NCBI RefSeq assembly: GCF_947507565.1
Contig: NC_089187.1
Coordinates: forward strand, 1,302,001 to 1,366,000
Origin: Oscarella lobularis
Taxonomy: Eukaryota; Porifera; Homoscleromorpha; Homosclerophorida; Oscarellidae
Length of the DNA stretch: 64,000 nt
Reading direction: 5' to 3'
Shown here: positions 21,743 to 32,399 of the stretch, piece by piece
How the letters are laid out: each line of letters begins with the position of its first letter
Position numbering within the stretch: position 1 is the stretch's first letter
Program-made: the position numbers and the translations under genes
The notes under the pieces: generated by a model
Database searches by the model: none
What the model was told of the DNA's origin: nothing
Seen by the model: the letters and a program-made list of their open reading frames with translations, nothing else

Positions 21743-22140
21743 ATCCGAAAGCCCACATCACCGTCAAAGCGATTCTCGCGAAGCTTTGTAATCTCTGCTA
21801 ACATAAAGTCGACGCCTCGTTTGAGCAATATCATTTTCATTGACACGACCAAGGAAAGGCGAGTCGTTTAACGACTACATTATGACTATTACAAGCATTA
21901 TTGATATCACAAAACTTGCATGCACATGCGAAAGCGGCTCGAGGAAAGGCAAATGCGTCACGGACAGGATTTCAACAACATCCGTAACAAAAGCGTTCGG
22001 TAAAATTCTTCGATCTAAGTCCGCTCACGCTACATAAGTGCGTTCACATGCTGTGCAGGGATAGAAAAAAAGGAATTCTTTTTTTTTGATGAATCATGAC
22101 CATTGTGGTCCAAGCACATTACAGACAGACCATTAGACCA

Positions 22141-22670
22141 TTAATGCTTTAAGACGATGGCCAAAACGACGCTGAAAACCCAGCCGTAAATCTGCTTTGA
22201 AGTCATTATCATCACCGAAGAGTACGATGTATCGTGAACCATGACATTTAGTGCGGCCAGCTGCTCATCAAACGCGCAGGCTTGATCGGCAGAGCCGTTA
22301 TCAGACGGAAGATAAACAGACACAATCAGAATTCTTGATGACCCCTGATTCAAAGCAATAGCGCTCAAACGATCGGAACCTGTAGAAACGACACCGATAT
22401 CTGCAAAGATTTCCGCCACAAAACAGCCGAGCCTCCAAAAGGACGACCGTTACAATAACATTGATAGCTGTCCATGGGAGAAACTGCATTATACGCAAAT
22501 TTTGCCTCGCCAACCCGGCCAAGCAAACCGAATTCCTCCTTGTATAACCAATGCTCTGGGAGCAACAATGTCTGCTTGCACAGCAAGCAAATTAATATCA
22601 TCCTGTGAGAACTTGAAACCACGACAATTGAAACTAATAACACGCAACGAAGTAACCATTACTCCGAAGC
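22141..22670 (-). pseudogene. LINE ORF2 apurinic-type endonuclease fragment
   Basis: Three frames together read LRVISFNCRGFKFSQDDINL, then LLPEHWLYKEEFG, then NGRPFGGSAVLWRKSL, then SSRILIVSVYLPSDNG and LNVMVHDTSYS. These are the first strand with the catalytic N, the E-containing QEHWL block (here PEHWL), the GG block and the NVYLP block of exonuclease-endonuclease-phosphatase domains in LINEs. At least two frameshifts occur. The catalytic C-terminus and reverse transcriptase are missing. Confidence 0.75.
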
Positions 22671-23256
22671 GGTCATCAAGCGCGGCCCTTCTGTAGCAAC
22701 TGTGCGGGGCCGGCGGATCCAAGGGCGAATTGAAACGAACTGAGGCCAAGACGAGCAATCCATCATACTCTTGCAATCAACTGCTTTCACGCAGACTCGT
22801 GCTCTAGTGGACCCTCGCACTCGGGATGGCAGCACAAATGCTGAGACTGGTGTAATCCCAACATCCCGGAGAAATTCACAAAGAGTATCTTCAGTAGAAG
22901 CAGGGTGAAGATGACCAACAAAAAGTCCATAAAGTCCCTCTTTGATTCCACTCCCTGAAGAGACGATGCTTTCTTTCGATTACCACGAATGACAGAAACA
23001 TTCCGTTGCTTGATCTGAGCAGCCAAGGACCAGGGGTTTTTTCCAGTCTGGCTAGACTTGCGAGGCGAGCCGGAAGCAGTACAGTGCATCGTCGATTATC
23101 CGAACCCCTCTAGTCTAGGTCCATTACGGATAATCGATATTACGGATAATCGGTAACGGGTTAAATAATCTTTATTACTTTATTTTTATTATTGATTTTT
23201 ATTTATTTCGCCCACAAACAAACATTTTCATATGCTTTCCACACAAGGTAGAAATA

Positions 23257-24882
23257 TTACTTAGCAAAAAATCTTTCAATTTCTGTTTGCTTTAGACTTT
23301 TCATCCTATTGTCGTCTGCAAGATCGCGCAGCGTTCTCAGAACTCTGAGATTATTTGCGTTTGCCTCAGGCTGCTGTTCCAGCCAAGCTAGGCATCCCTC
23401 AAACATTTTAGAGTCCTCCGCATGAGAAATCGTCACCCTTTCGTCATCAGAGTCGTCGCTTTCGTCTGGTTCAATATCGTGTTCACCTTCCTGCACTTTT
23501 GCGATTATTTCTTCGTCAGTAAGAACTGTTTCCGCGTTTCCATCACGGGTGCGAAGCCAATCAAAAATATCTTTTGGGTCTAATGGCGCGCTGGAATTCT
23601 TAGCCAGTTCAGACAGTTCCAAAACTTCAGCGCCGTCGTCGTCATCACTATCATCATTATTTGAGTCGAAATCGTCTTCATCTTGGGTAAGTGGAATTAT
23701 TTTTCTCCACGACTTTCTTATTGTTGTCATTGTAATTTCATCCCAACTGGCAGCAACCATATCTCCGACAACTTTCATATCAACCGTCTTTAGAAATGTT
23801 GGAATCGGCACACCTTCTTCATCCTCGAGCAGAAATTTGCTGAGTAGCTTTTTTCTGTACCTTCGCTTCATGGATTCCAATACCCCTTGGTCCATTGGCT
23901 GAATAATTGAGGTAACATTAGGGGGGAAATATTTCACCACAATTTTCCCATCTGAGCTCATCAGCTCTTTCTCGCAAAAGTGCGCAGAGCAGTTGTCGAG
24001 CAGTAAAACAGCCCTCTTTTCAAATCCTAATTCTTGCAGATGTTCACGAACGTTCACAACAAAATAAGTATGAAACCAGTGAGAAAAAAGCTCGGAAGTC
24101 ATCCAAGCCTTTTTCTGACCACGGTATAAGTACGGAAGAAGCTTCATATCTAACTGACGATAGCAACGAGGTTTATTTGACTTACCAATCATGAGGAGTG
24201 GCAGAAAAATGGAACCCGACGCGTTAGAGCAGGCTGCCAGCGTGACTCTGTCCTTGGCCTTTTTTCGCCCAGCGGCTGATTTCTCGAAAGCGCCGGCGAG
24301 GGTTTTCTCAGGAAGTAGACGAAATTGTAAGCCTGTTTCATCCAAATTAAAAATTTGATCTAAAGAGTATTTTTCTTCAGAAATGAATTTTTGGAACTTC
24401 TCAACAAATTCACACGCAGCCTTTTCATCAGCAGACGCCTTTTCACCTTGGAGGCTTATCTCGCGAATTCCATATCTTTTACAGAATTTTGTCTGCCATC
24501 CTGATGTTGCCAGAAAAGTATCGGTTTTTCCCATTTTTTCGTGCAGCTGTTTGGCTTTCTCGCAAAGTAGAGGCCCAGATACAGGAATTCCTTGCTGCCT
24601 CTTCTGGTTGAACCACATAAAAACGGCATCATCCAGCTCTTCATTTATTCCCATTTTCATGCTCTTTGCAGGCCGACTCATGCCTATTTCTGCAGTCTTT
24701 CGCTGAAAGTCTAGCAGTTTTTCACGGTTTTTTCGAAGGCCGGAGACGGTGCTTTTAGGAATTCCGAATTTTTCTGAGACAACAGTCAAACTGCACCCAT
24801 CCGTAAGCATACGTACAGCAGCAACTTTGTCGTCGATGGACAAGACATGCCTTTTGCGCTTGGTCGAACTGTTGGAGGCCAT
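23257..24882 (-). CDS. Tigger 2 transposase, intact 541-residue DDD protein
   Basis: It cuts and pastes the element by recognising its TIRs. A CENP-B-like HTH lies at about residues 9-60 (FGIPKSTVSGLRKNREKL) and a Tc5-type HTH at about 75-145 (GIPVSGPLL, TSGWQTKFCKRYGI). The DDE_1 catalytic core has D181 in NLDETG, D296 in LLLDNCSAH and D331 in QPMDQGV, a DD34D spacing normal for pogo-like enzymes. An acidic, Asp/Ser-rich tail follows and the end is KQTEIERFFAK, a usual Tigger ending. There is no stop or frameshift in 1626 bp. With matching TIRs and TSD this element looks recently active. Confidence 0.95.
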   Translation of the reverse strand: MASNSSTKRKRHVLSIDDKVAAVRMLTDGCSLTVVSEKFGIPKSTVSGLRKNREKLLDFQRKTAEIGMSRPAKSMKMGINEELDDAVFMWFNQKRQQGIPVSGPLLCEKAKQLHEKMGKTDTFLATSGWQTKFCKRYGIREISLQGEKASADEKAACEFVEKFQKFISEEKYSLDQIFNLDETGLQFRLLPEKTLAGAFEKSAAGRKKAKDRVTLAACSNASGSIFLPLLMIGKSNKPRCYRQLDMKLLPYLYRGQKKAWMTSELFSHWFHTYFVVNVREHLQELGFEKRAVLLLDNCSAHFCEKELMSSDGKIVVKYFPPNVTSIIQPMDQGVLESMKRRYRKKLLSKFLLEDEEGVPIPTFLKTVDMKVVGDMVAASWDEITMTTIRKSWRKIIPLTQDEDDFDSNNDDSDDDDGAEVLELSELAKNSSAPLDPKDIFDWLRTRDGNAETVLTDEEIIAKVQEGEHDIEPDESDDSDDERVTISHAEDSKMFEGCLAWLEQQPEANANNLRVLRTLRDLADDNRMKSLKQTEIERFFAK

Positions 24883-25495
24883 CGCCAGTTAGCGAGCGTG
24901 AAGAGGATTCACACTAAGAAGCGTAACGTGGCGTCCAAATAAGGACAAAGAACGTGACGTAACAATAGGTTGCACCCAATCAGGTCGAAGTTCTTACCTA
25001 GCGTGCGCAACATGTCGTCTTCACTGCCTAGTTCCTATGACTCTTATCAAGAACAAACAAATTTTCAAGAAAAGCAAGAACAATTTAGAATTATTTTTAA
25101 AGACAAATACGGACTGTAGCTTTTTTCCAAGGATTTTCAATTTTCATCTTCTTCGGCGTGACGATCAGTGCACACGCGCTTTCCAGTCAAAATCGAGACA
25201 GACAACTCGTCTGGACTCTGAAGAGAAGGTTCCTCTTGACCAGGAAAGTGAGGGTGCTTGTTGTGGGTCTCTCTCCCGCTGACAAGATCCATGGCTGGAC
25301 GCTTTCGTTTTGAGATATCAAATGAAAAATCTCTATAACAGCCATCTTGAGTGAATGCTTTGAATTTTAAGCTACCTCTTACTTTTCTTTATCGCTGCAA
25401 GGATTTCCTGTCAGAATAGATATTGACATATCGCTGTCTCTACTTTTGGATGATACATCTGCAAAATAAAGTGAGTACGATTTCAATATATGCTG

Positions 25496-26008
25496 TTATA
25501 GACCGTCTATCCAATGGTCGGATGAGTAATCGGACGTTTCATACTCGTCCCATTTTGGAGAAAATCCAGAATCAGACATTTCTTTGTATACCTTCTGAAA
25601 ATCCTCACGTGTCCATTTAGAGTGACCACTCAAAATAGAACATCTGCAATCGTACACTCGGGATCCCCATCTTCGAGATCCATCCATAGAGTAAGGTCTT
25701 CCAACGAGTTTCCTGGACAAGGAAATGATAGGTTCTAATGTTGAAAGAAATAACGGCAGCCTCGTTTCAACCAACCCCTTAATCAGCACCATTTTCGCAT
25801 CCAATAAAGGAGCGAGAATGTCAGCAACGTCTTTCTGCAGGTGTCTCATAGACACGCCGTTGCTCAGGCCGAGAATAGAGTTTCGATGAAAAAAGTTTCC
25901 CTCTTCTCGGCGGAAAGTCAATACGAGACCATCAAGGGCAAGATTCCAACCATCCGAGAGACGAACACCCCTAAGCTGGCAAAGGAAAGAGAAACTCGCC
26001 GCAAGCAT
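25496..26008 (-). CDS. Unrecognised reading inside Tigger 2, upstream of its transposase
   Basis: An open stretch of about 170 residues lies on the same strand as the transposase, between it and the right TIR. Its content looks like protein: GWNLALDGLVLTFRREEGNF, then MVLIKGLVETRLPLFLSTLE, YSMDGSRRWGSRVYD and a Ser/Asp-rich end ETSDYSSDHWIDG. A possible intron (acceptor TTTTGCAG ending near 25459) leads to a further reading rich in Ser/Asp (SSKSRDSDMSISILTGN). I do not recognise a domain. It could be a second element gene or a captured host gene. It has no convincing ATG context. Confidence 0.4.
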   Translation of the reverse strand: MLAASFSFLCQLRGVRLSDGWNLALDGLVLTFRREEGNFFHRNSILGLSNGVSMRHLQKDVADILAPLLDAKMVLIKGLVETRLPLFLSTLEPIISLSRKLVGRPYSMDGSRRWGSRVYDCRCSILSGHSKWTREDFQKVYKEMSDSGFSPKWDEYETSDYSSDHWIDGL

Positions 26009-26950
26009 TGTTCGAATAGCGCGCTAAAAGCGATGCCGTAACAGTTACGTAAGAAAGAAAATGCCATTACAGATAATCGACGATACGGATAATCGACGTT
26101 CGGATAATCGACGATGCACTGTAACAGCAGCATAACTGCGAGCATTCTTCTCTTGATTTTCGACTGACGGTCTCTCTGCTCTGTCAAAAACGCCACGTTC
26201 CCTCGACAGGGCCTCAGAGTCTGGTCCCCCGTCATTTTCCCTCGAAGGGGCCTCAGAGTCACGATCTGGTCCCCCGGAGGGAGCCTCACTTTCAAAGGCC
26301 GCAGAAATAGAATCGGGAACACTGACCAAACTAAGCTGGGGCTCTCCTGGAGTTGTAAACTTGTCCACTTTCCGCGTCAAAACCGCAACTGCCTGAACTA
26401 AGTCGGAAAGCGCCGCTCCTTGACGAGATAACTCGTCTGAAATTGAACACGACACAGCGGCTGTAGTGGTGGCTATCTGTGGCGATTCTCCCACTTTTTG
26501 CCTGTAGGAGAGCGTGGGAAGTTGGTTAAGGAAGACGGCCGCAAAACGTGGCAGCGTGACACCGTGCCGAATCGACTACGTGAAAACCTTAAATATGTCG
26601 GAAACCTCCATTGCAGCAATTGGAGACTTTCCCGTCTGCCTATGACGCGACTTCCGTATGCTAATTGCCTCGTGGCCTTCACACGACTCCAGACTTTCGA
26701 AAACAACGTTGCGAGCTGATGAAATCGCCGAGTCATTGAAGCCATCGATAACTAAAGGTTTCAGATAATCTACAGGAACCGACTCTATCCCATTCTGAAT
26801 GAAACAGAGAAGATCGTTGATGACAGCATCACAAGCACCCAACGCCATTATATATCCGGGGTTATCATATCGTGCCGACATTCATTCTAGCGGTGGCGGC
26901 GCCTTCTCCTTAAGCCACGTACCAACCTTGTCTAATTCCCGATTTTCTCA

Positions 26951-27960
26951 TGGCTTCAAACGATTCTTCCATCCATTTTTATGTAACTTCACATTCTACT
27001 GGTGGCGCCTTAAGGCCGGTCGGATACAATAGTATCTTATTGCATGGCGAACTACTTCTAGTTCAACCTTTTTCCTCTGCCCGTCGTTTGACCTCGAAAT
27101 TTTATCGGCGCTTTTCCAAGGTAAATTTTCTTCGCCCCCATACTGTTGAAACGCCGATCACACTAGAACAAACTAGATGGATATGTTCGGAAGGTGGCTA
27201 CGGGAAAAGAAATTCTAGTTTGGCTAGAAAAATTCCAGATATTTAGCCTAAAAATTTCGATAAAATGGTCCCTAACGGGCCTCGTAGTCGCGCAGGGTTC
27301 TCTCGATGAGAGGCGCATAAAACCCTACGGGCGGTGTAGGCGGCAGACGAAAGCATTTTCAAGTTCAGCGCCCGTCTTAAGCCAAATTATGTTTTATAAT
27401 TTTGATAAATAAAATTAAATGAGCTACGTGATGTTATCTGCCATTGTCACGTCATCTGCTTGGAGTTCGTTATCGACAACTTGTTGCTAACATTGCCTAA
27501 CAATATGTTTTTGCTGGATTACCTTGAGATGAAATCGTCGTCTGAGACCAATAGACACTACCCGTATTAACTGCGCATGCTCTTGGCAGCCATGATAAGA
27601 GGGGATCACTTAGCGACCGTGCCGGTCACGCGACTGATTTTCTCTGTTCCTCTGTAGAGTTAGCGATCTCTTTCCCCTTGAGTGCTTTTCTTATAGAATA
27701 AACTCCGCTTTTGCCAAGTTTCGAGCGCCTCTTTCAAGCAGAAGCACGGCTACGAGCGAAGAGAGGTCGCCAAATCGGCGACCTCTCATGCCAGCCCGGT
27801 ATGTCACACGCGGTTACTAGTCGGTGCATTAGTAGGCTAAATCATTGTACTTTAATAAACGCCTATTCGCTCAAATTTGCGTCTTCGATAAAAGACAGAG
27901 TTCGCTGGTCATTTAGCGCGAGTTAGACAGAACACACGCCTGAGGTTCCTGCGAAGGATG
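26951..27960. other. Region without a recognised gene
   Basis: Mixed sequence between the LINE 5' end and the SWIM-domain remnant. I found no domain on either strand; one perfect short hairpin (27761-27787) is listed separately. Confidence 0.5.
27761..27787. repeat. Perfect 11-bp hairpin
   Basis: GAGAGGTCGCC and its exact reverse complement flank a five-base loop AAATC. No T-tract follows, so it is not an obvious terminator. Confidence 0.85.
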
Positions 27961-27961
27961 G

Positions 27962-29045
27962 ACGAAGTCTTTAGCTCAGTTACCTTCTATATCTATCAGC
28001 GCAATCGATCAGTATCTCTTATTCGATGTTCTACATGAAGATGGGAAGCCTGCAGGGGCTCAGAAAGGTCGAAGCAAGGGATGGACGCTCTGGAGGAACG
28101 AGAACGTTCGGAATGTCGTCCTTAACAACGCAAATGGCGTTTGCTTCAATATTCAAGCGTCGATGAAGTTGAGCGTGAAGTACCAAGCGGTCATTCAGTT
28201 AGATCCTACTATGGGGTCTGTTATGAAATGCACGTGCCAATGCAAGGCAGAAAAGAGTGGACGGTGCAAGCACGTTGCTGCATTTCTATTTCGTCTCTGG
28301 ATGGATGATTCGACGGACGAAAGTGTGCGTTTCGTCGAATTGAACTAACATCGAAAGCCAGGAGTACAGACGCCGTCATGCATATCCTTCTGCATTCGAA
28401 AACTCAAGAGCAAGAACGTCAGACGATGTGGTTTGCTTTTTCAGCATTCTGCATGAGCAAGTGGGGAAGAATTTCACAGTCGAAACAGTGCGAGGTTGGC
28501 ACGAGTATGACGGTAGGACGGTTCGATGAGGGTTCAATTGACCAGCATTGCTCAACGGATTTCCTTTTCCTTTTCCCTTTCTTATGAAATTACCGCAGAC
28601 AATACCTCTGTTTACCGGCGAATTCTTGCCCTACCTGAAAATTTCTGTATCTTCAAAGGCAACCGACTCTGGAATAACCTTTTGAACAAATTCGTCGTCT
28701 CCTTCATTTTCCGCGCCGGAGTTCGATATCGCGACAACCTTCACCCGGGAAAGTATTCTCTTGCGTTCTTCGCCAAATGGAATTAATCAAAAGTAGAAGT
28801 AGTTGAGTAAAAGTCTTTTCACATAGAAATGAATTTTCAGCGAACTCTTACGAACTCGCCCGATGAGCGAACTAATGACACTGACAAAGAAAGCCGTAAT
28901 TGGATGCGAACAAACTTTACTCCGTCAACATTTTCGAAAGGTGAGCTATATAAGTAAGACAAAGTTTTGCTTTTTGAAAGCGATTTAATTATTTAAGGTG
29001 CAGCTTTTGTAAAAACAAAGAGCAGGTACTGGATGAACAGTAGAG
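27962..29045 (+). pseudogene. SWIM zinc-finger protein gene remnant, several exons
   Basis: Open reading from 27962 gives LPSISISAIDQYLLFDVLHE, KGWTLWRNENVRNVVLNN, and the SWIM finger CTCQCKAEKSGRCKHVAAFL (C-x-C-xn-C-x-H). Later exons seem to be 28842-28940 (ending STFSK at donor gtgagc) and from about 29000 (GAAFVKTKSRYWMN), where a Tigger-derived MITE interrupts the reading. SWIM fingers bind DNA or protein and occur in MULE/Zisupton transposases and YqaJ-like proteins. No full-length frame is visible, so it is partial or broken. A plausible downstream exon lies at about 29527-29690. Confidence 0.55.
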
Positions 29046-29047
29046 TA

Positions 29048-29364
29048 CATCGTCGATTATCCGAACCCCTCTGGTTCTTGGGGTGTTCGGATAATTGATT
29101 TTCGGATAATCGATCAAAATAATTAATTATTAAATATAGTAGTTGCGTATTGTTTTAACTTTGCAAGATTTTAGAAAAACTAATATATCAGTAGTTAGGA
29201 GCAAAATGTTTGTCAATTTTCGTTCTGTTCTCTTTTTAGAACGTCATTTTAACAACTCGCGTTAAAATACTGTCCGTTTTTGTGACGTGAACACGTCACG
29301 TGACATTACAATTGATTTTGGATAATCGACAATACGGATAATCGACGTTCGGATAATCGACGAT
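29048..29364. mobile_element. MITE related to Tigger 2
   Basis: Ends CATCGTCGATTATCCG on the left and the inverse at the right share the Tigger 2 TIR, with CCGAACCCCTCT continuing as in Tigger 2 and repeated GGATAATCGA motifs at the right. It is flanked by TA. It is 317 bp with no coding capacity. The outermost CAGTG seen in the full element is missing or altered. It is inserted in an exon of the SWIM-domain remnant. Confidence 0.8.
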
Positions 29365-29934
29365 TACAGTCATTCTCAGGAGGTTCAGTAGATATGCGAT
29401 ATCAAGTCTTCATTTTAGCAGGCGTGCTTCCTCAACATTTGGAGCAATAAATTTTATTACAAAGCAACTTCTGCGTATTCGTTTCTCTTCTTTTGACGAC
29501 TTTTTAAAAGTACCCGATTTTCTAGAGTCAGTTCGGCGTCAATGGCATCAAGCTCGAAGAGATGACATGATCGAGCAGCTCAGCACGAGGCGGCATGCAA
29601 TCTTTTGGCAGCTGAAGCAGTGCGAACGTTACCGTCATTCTCATCGACTTACTGTACATCTGAAAAACGAAGAAGTCGAGTTAAAATCGTGACAACCTAT
29701 CAAAAACCATTACTGTTCCATGCATGTATGATCGTTATTGGATGAGACGGCACGATCGAGGCCGCTAGTTCAGTAGACATACATGCTGTAGGAGATTTTT
29801 GCTTTCTTTGGGGATTTTTCCTTGCACGGGTTGTCTATGAACGGCAACGAAGACCGACGGCCGAAGGCAAGCCGTTTGATGGATAAACTAATTTTGCTTA
29901 TTCGAGAGGACTGTGCTAATGACTGCCCGAGACT

Positions 29935-30965
29935 CGGCCAAATACTGATAGTGCAACGCACCACCGCGCAGCCCTGTCCACCCCGGGTTGGCCGAAGTTG
30001 GGTTCAGCGTTAAGTTACATCGGAGCCTTTCTTTCTTCGGTTTGGGGGCCCTCCACGTACGCGCTATACAAGAAAAAAGGTGCTCTTCGCGGAAAAAGAA
30101 ATTAAAAAAGGATAAAAATCGCGGATACACCACCGAGATTCGACTCGTCACGTGCGTTGCGGACTGGTGCATCCGGCTTCCGGTCCTCGTTCTCGGGGCG
30201 ATCGAATAGCCTATTCGTTTCGTTTCCCGGAACGAGTCGACAAATCTTTTCATCTTCTAGTGCCCGGCCACTCTTACGTCACTGTAGGCGGTTTAGTTGG
30301 TATATTATCGGTAACATCATGCATGCCGTTTTTTGTCGCGTTAATTTTTGGAGAGGTTTAACTAATGATCTTTTCTTAGAGACGATTTGAAGACGTCTCG
30401 CGGAAAGAAAATTTGACGCGTTGTCGGTAAACATCATTCATGCCGTTTTTGTCACGCTAATTTTTGGAGGCTTTTAAATAATACTTATTTCTTACAGACG
30501 ACTCGATGAAGAGCGACGCGAATTCGATGAAAAATTGAATGTGTTGTCGGTAAACATTATCGCGTTATTTTTGGAGACGTTCTATTAATACTCTTTTCTT
30601 AGAGACGACTCGATGAAGAACGTGCGTGGCGTTACGACGTAGCAGGTAATGAGAGTAAATATAACTAACTTGATTTTAGTGATATTTTTTGGTAGGTAAA
30701 ATAGTGAACTTAGAAGAAGGTAAGGAAGTTGGATATTAATTATACATCTTGACGTTTATCTTCCGCAAGTAAATTCGAAATTAGCTCAAGAACCGGCAGC
30801 AAACAATGATGCTGAGGCGGGTGAGTTTAGATAATTCTCAACCGATCTTATCTTCACTCAAAGCGCATGACAAGAATCGCATTACAAGAATCCGCTCGCC
30901 CCGTCGTTCGAGAAGCTGAAGATGACGATATCGACGAAACCAGTAAGAATTCGGCGTGTAGCAGC
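29935..30965 (+). repeat. Duplicated unit, copy A
   Basis: The same landmarks occur in order here and at 54843-55640: TACTGATAGTGCA..GCAC, GGTTGGCCGAAGTTGGGTTC, a run of A-rich sequence, GTCACGTGCGT, GCATCCGGC, CCCGGAACGAGTCGAC, ATATAACTAAC, AGAACCGGCAGCAAACA and CTCGCCCCGTCGTTCGAGAA. Short intron-like stretches in both copies suggest a spliced host or element gene family. Copy A alone has the triplicated exon block at 30380-30645. Confidence 0.75.
30380..30645 (+). repeat. Three tandem exon-intron units (coiled-coil-like exon)
   Basis: Exons at 30380-30426, 30498-30549 and 30603-30645 begin AGACGA(C/T)T(C/T)GA(A/T)GA or its shifted form. They are each bordered by a TTCTTAG/TTACAG acceptor and a GT donor (two of them TTGTCG|gtaaac). 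The introns between also repeat (ATTTTTGGAG). The exons read as short charged helices such as RRLDEERREFDEKLNVLS. Confidence 0.6.
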
Positions 30966-31110
30966 TAGTCAATGATAAATTCAGGCGCCTTTTTCTCTTA
31001 GTCGCTTAAATACGTTATTTACAGTCGATTTCAAGATGGTTGTCTCACCATAGATAATATCACAGCGTCAACCCGGATGTACGCATGCGCGTTGACCGCA
31101 ATTTTCAAAT

Positions 31111-31705
31111 ATGCCTCGTCCATACCCCGATGATCAGCGCTGGCGAATAATATGGCTTCACAACCTGAAACGGAAGGGAATTCGCGAAATTTCGCAGCTA
31201 TTGTTCATCAGTGAGAAGTCCATACGACGCTATATTCGAAGATATAACGCTATGGGAGATGTAAGGCAACAGCACCAGCAGCATGGACCGTCGGATAAAC
31301 TCCACGAGTTTGAAAAGCTCTTGATTCTTGACAAAGTTCTGCGTCAACCGAGTGTCTACTTGAAAGAGCTGCAGCAGGAAATATTTAACCGCATCGAACG
31401 TATTACTAGCTGATCGACAATCTACCGCACGTTAGCGAGAATGGGTTTCACGAGAAGGAAGCTTATGCAACCTGCTCCGCAACGCAACGAAGGCCAAACG
31501 ACGTGAATTTAGAAGTAACGTTATGGAAACTCCGATCTACCACCCAGATATGTTCGTATTCATCGACTAGACTGGTTTTGACGTAAAGAAGGATCGTAGA
31601 CGATATGGCTACTCCGGGCGAGGCTTTCCAGCTATTGAAGAGACGAAGCTTGCTCGCGGCCAGCGAATAAACGTCATTGGTGCTCTGTCTGTCGACGTTA
31701 GAACT
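31111..31705 (+). pseudogene. IS630/Tc1-mariner-like transposase, broken
   Basis: ATG 31111 starts MPRPYPDDQRWRIIWLHNLK with a helix-turn-helix (IREISQLLFISEKSIRRYIR). A TGA follows the first 100 residues, then TIYRTLARMGFTRRKL, a frameshift, and the first catalytic block MFVFID-TGFD with a TAG where E should stand. The reading continues RRRYGYSGRGFPA and RGQRINVIGALS. The second and third catalytic residues are absent because the gene is truncated at about 31705, next to another transposon gene on the opposite strand. Confidence 0.8.
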
Positions 31706-32378
31706 AGATGTAGCGGACGCCATTGCTTTTCCCAAGTCTGAGATTGCCGTAGCGACAGCTCCCCTTCTGCTTTTTTTCTCCGAAAATGATTGAATCATTG
31801 GAGCATTAGGAGGAGTATCCTGTGACGCATGTGTACCGGTATTAATCATTTCAGCCCAAAGCCCGTATTGTAGTGCATTGTATTTCTCCCCATGTATACT
31901 CCGCAGACTGCTAATGAGCAAGCTCACTCGTTCGTCCTTCTGCATAGCGGCAGACGTTTTACGTTTCTTTGTTGCGTGCTTCGACGACGCCCATAATGTT
32001 ATGCCTCCTTGCCTTTTAATAACTTTGGCATCGTCGTCATTTCTCATCCAAACTTTTGTGCTTCTTTTCATATACCCCAAGCCTGTAATGACCTGACCTC
32101 TTCCCGAGCTCTAACTGGAAATTGTCACGAACGAAGTTCTCTAGTTCACGTCGCGATTTTACAGCATGCGGATCAAAGTTACGCAAAACGAACATTTTTG
32201 CGCTTCGCTTTCCAGCTCCAAAAATGTTGACTTCTATTTCGAAAACGCGCTTCGTTTCCAAGGTTTCTTGTTTAGGGGAGGCGCATTCTGCAGGCAGCCT
32301 GCATTCTGCAGGCTTGGGAAGCGCAGGAACGATCCCTGTCGTAGACAGAACGAAGACTTGTCGTGGTTGTTGCGCCAT
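31706..32378 (-). pseudogene. Transposon-type ORF with PB1-like N-terminus, frameshifted
   Basis: ATG 32378 starts MAQQPRQVFVLSTTGIVPAL; later comes MFVLRNFDPHAVKSRRELENFV, a -1 shift, then GYMKRSTKVWMRNDDDAKVI and GGITLWASSKHATKKRK. The LRNFD...V-S-L and VGY-KGNKK-WVR-DDDLK-VW-N rhythm resembles PB1-like heads of multicopy invertebrate ORFs. The 3' part ends at the IS630-like remnant, overlapping it antisense. I cannot name the family with certainty. Confidence 0.4.
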
Positions 32379-32399
32379 TTTAGTAAAGTAGCGCAAAAC

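Larger units (their letters stand above)
23082..26121 (-). mobile_element. Tigger-like (pogo) DNA transposon 2, apparently complete, 3040 bp
   Basis: The left end CAGTGCATCGTCGATTATCC is the inverse of the right end GGATAATCGACGATGCACTG, flanked by TA on both sides (23080-23081, 26122-23123 equivalent position 26122-26123). Subterminal copies of GGATAATCG occur two to three times at each end and are likely transposase-binding sites. The element carries one intact transposase gene on the minus strand (23257-24882) and an additional unrecognised reading at 25496-26008. It is inserted in LINE ORF1. A small relative without genes is at 29048-29364. Confidence 0.93.
22655..26881 (-). pseudogene. 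LINE ORF1, interrupted by Tigger 2
   Basis: ATG 26881 opens MSARYDNPGYIMALGACDAV; the frame continues through one TAG at about 26556 to SISDELSRQGAALSDLVQAV and an Arg/Glu/Ser-rich segment. At 26123 the coding sequence is cut by the Tigger. It resumes at 23081 with TGKNPWSLAAQIKQRNVSVI. After a frameshift comes an RRM-like tail: FVGHLHPASTEDTLCEFLRD, VGITPVSAFVLPS, WPQFVSIRPW. The tail is typical of ORF1 RNA-binding proteins of animal LINEs. The stop is near 22655. Confidence 0.65.
22141..26950 (-). mobile_element. APE-type LINE retrotransposon, 3'-truncated and split by Tigger 2
   Basis: Reading on the minus strand, ORF1 runs from ATG 26881 to about 22655 (with Tigger 2 removed) and is followed by an endonuclease-like ORF2 start, which breaks off at 22141. 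No reverse transcriptase remains. The 5' boundary is uncertain. The order RNA-binding-type ORF1 then AP-endonuclease ORF2 is that of L1/CR1-like non-LTR elements. Confidence 0.7.
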
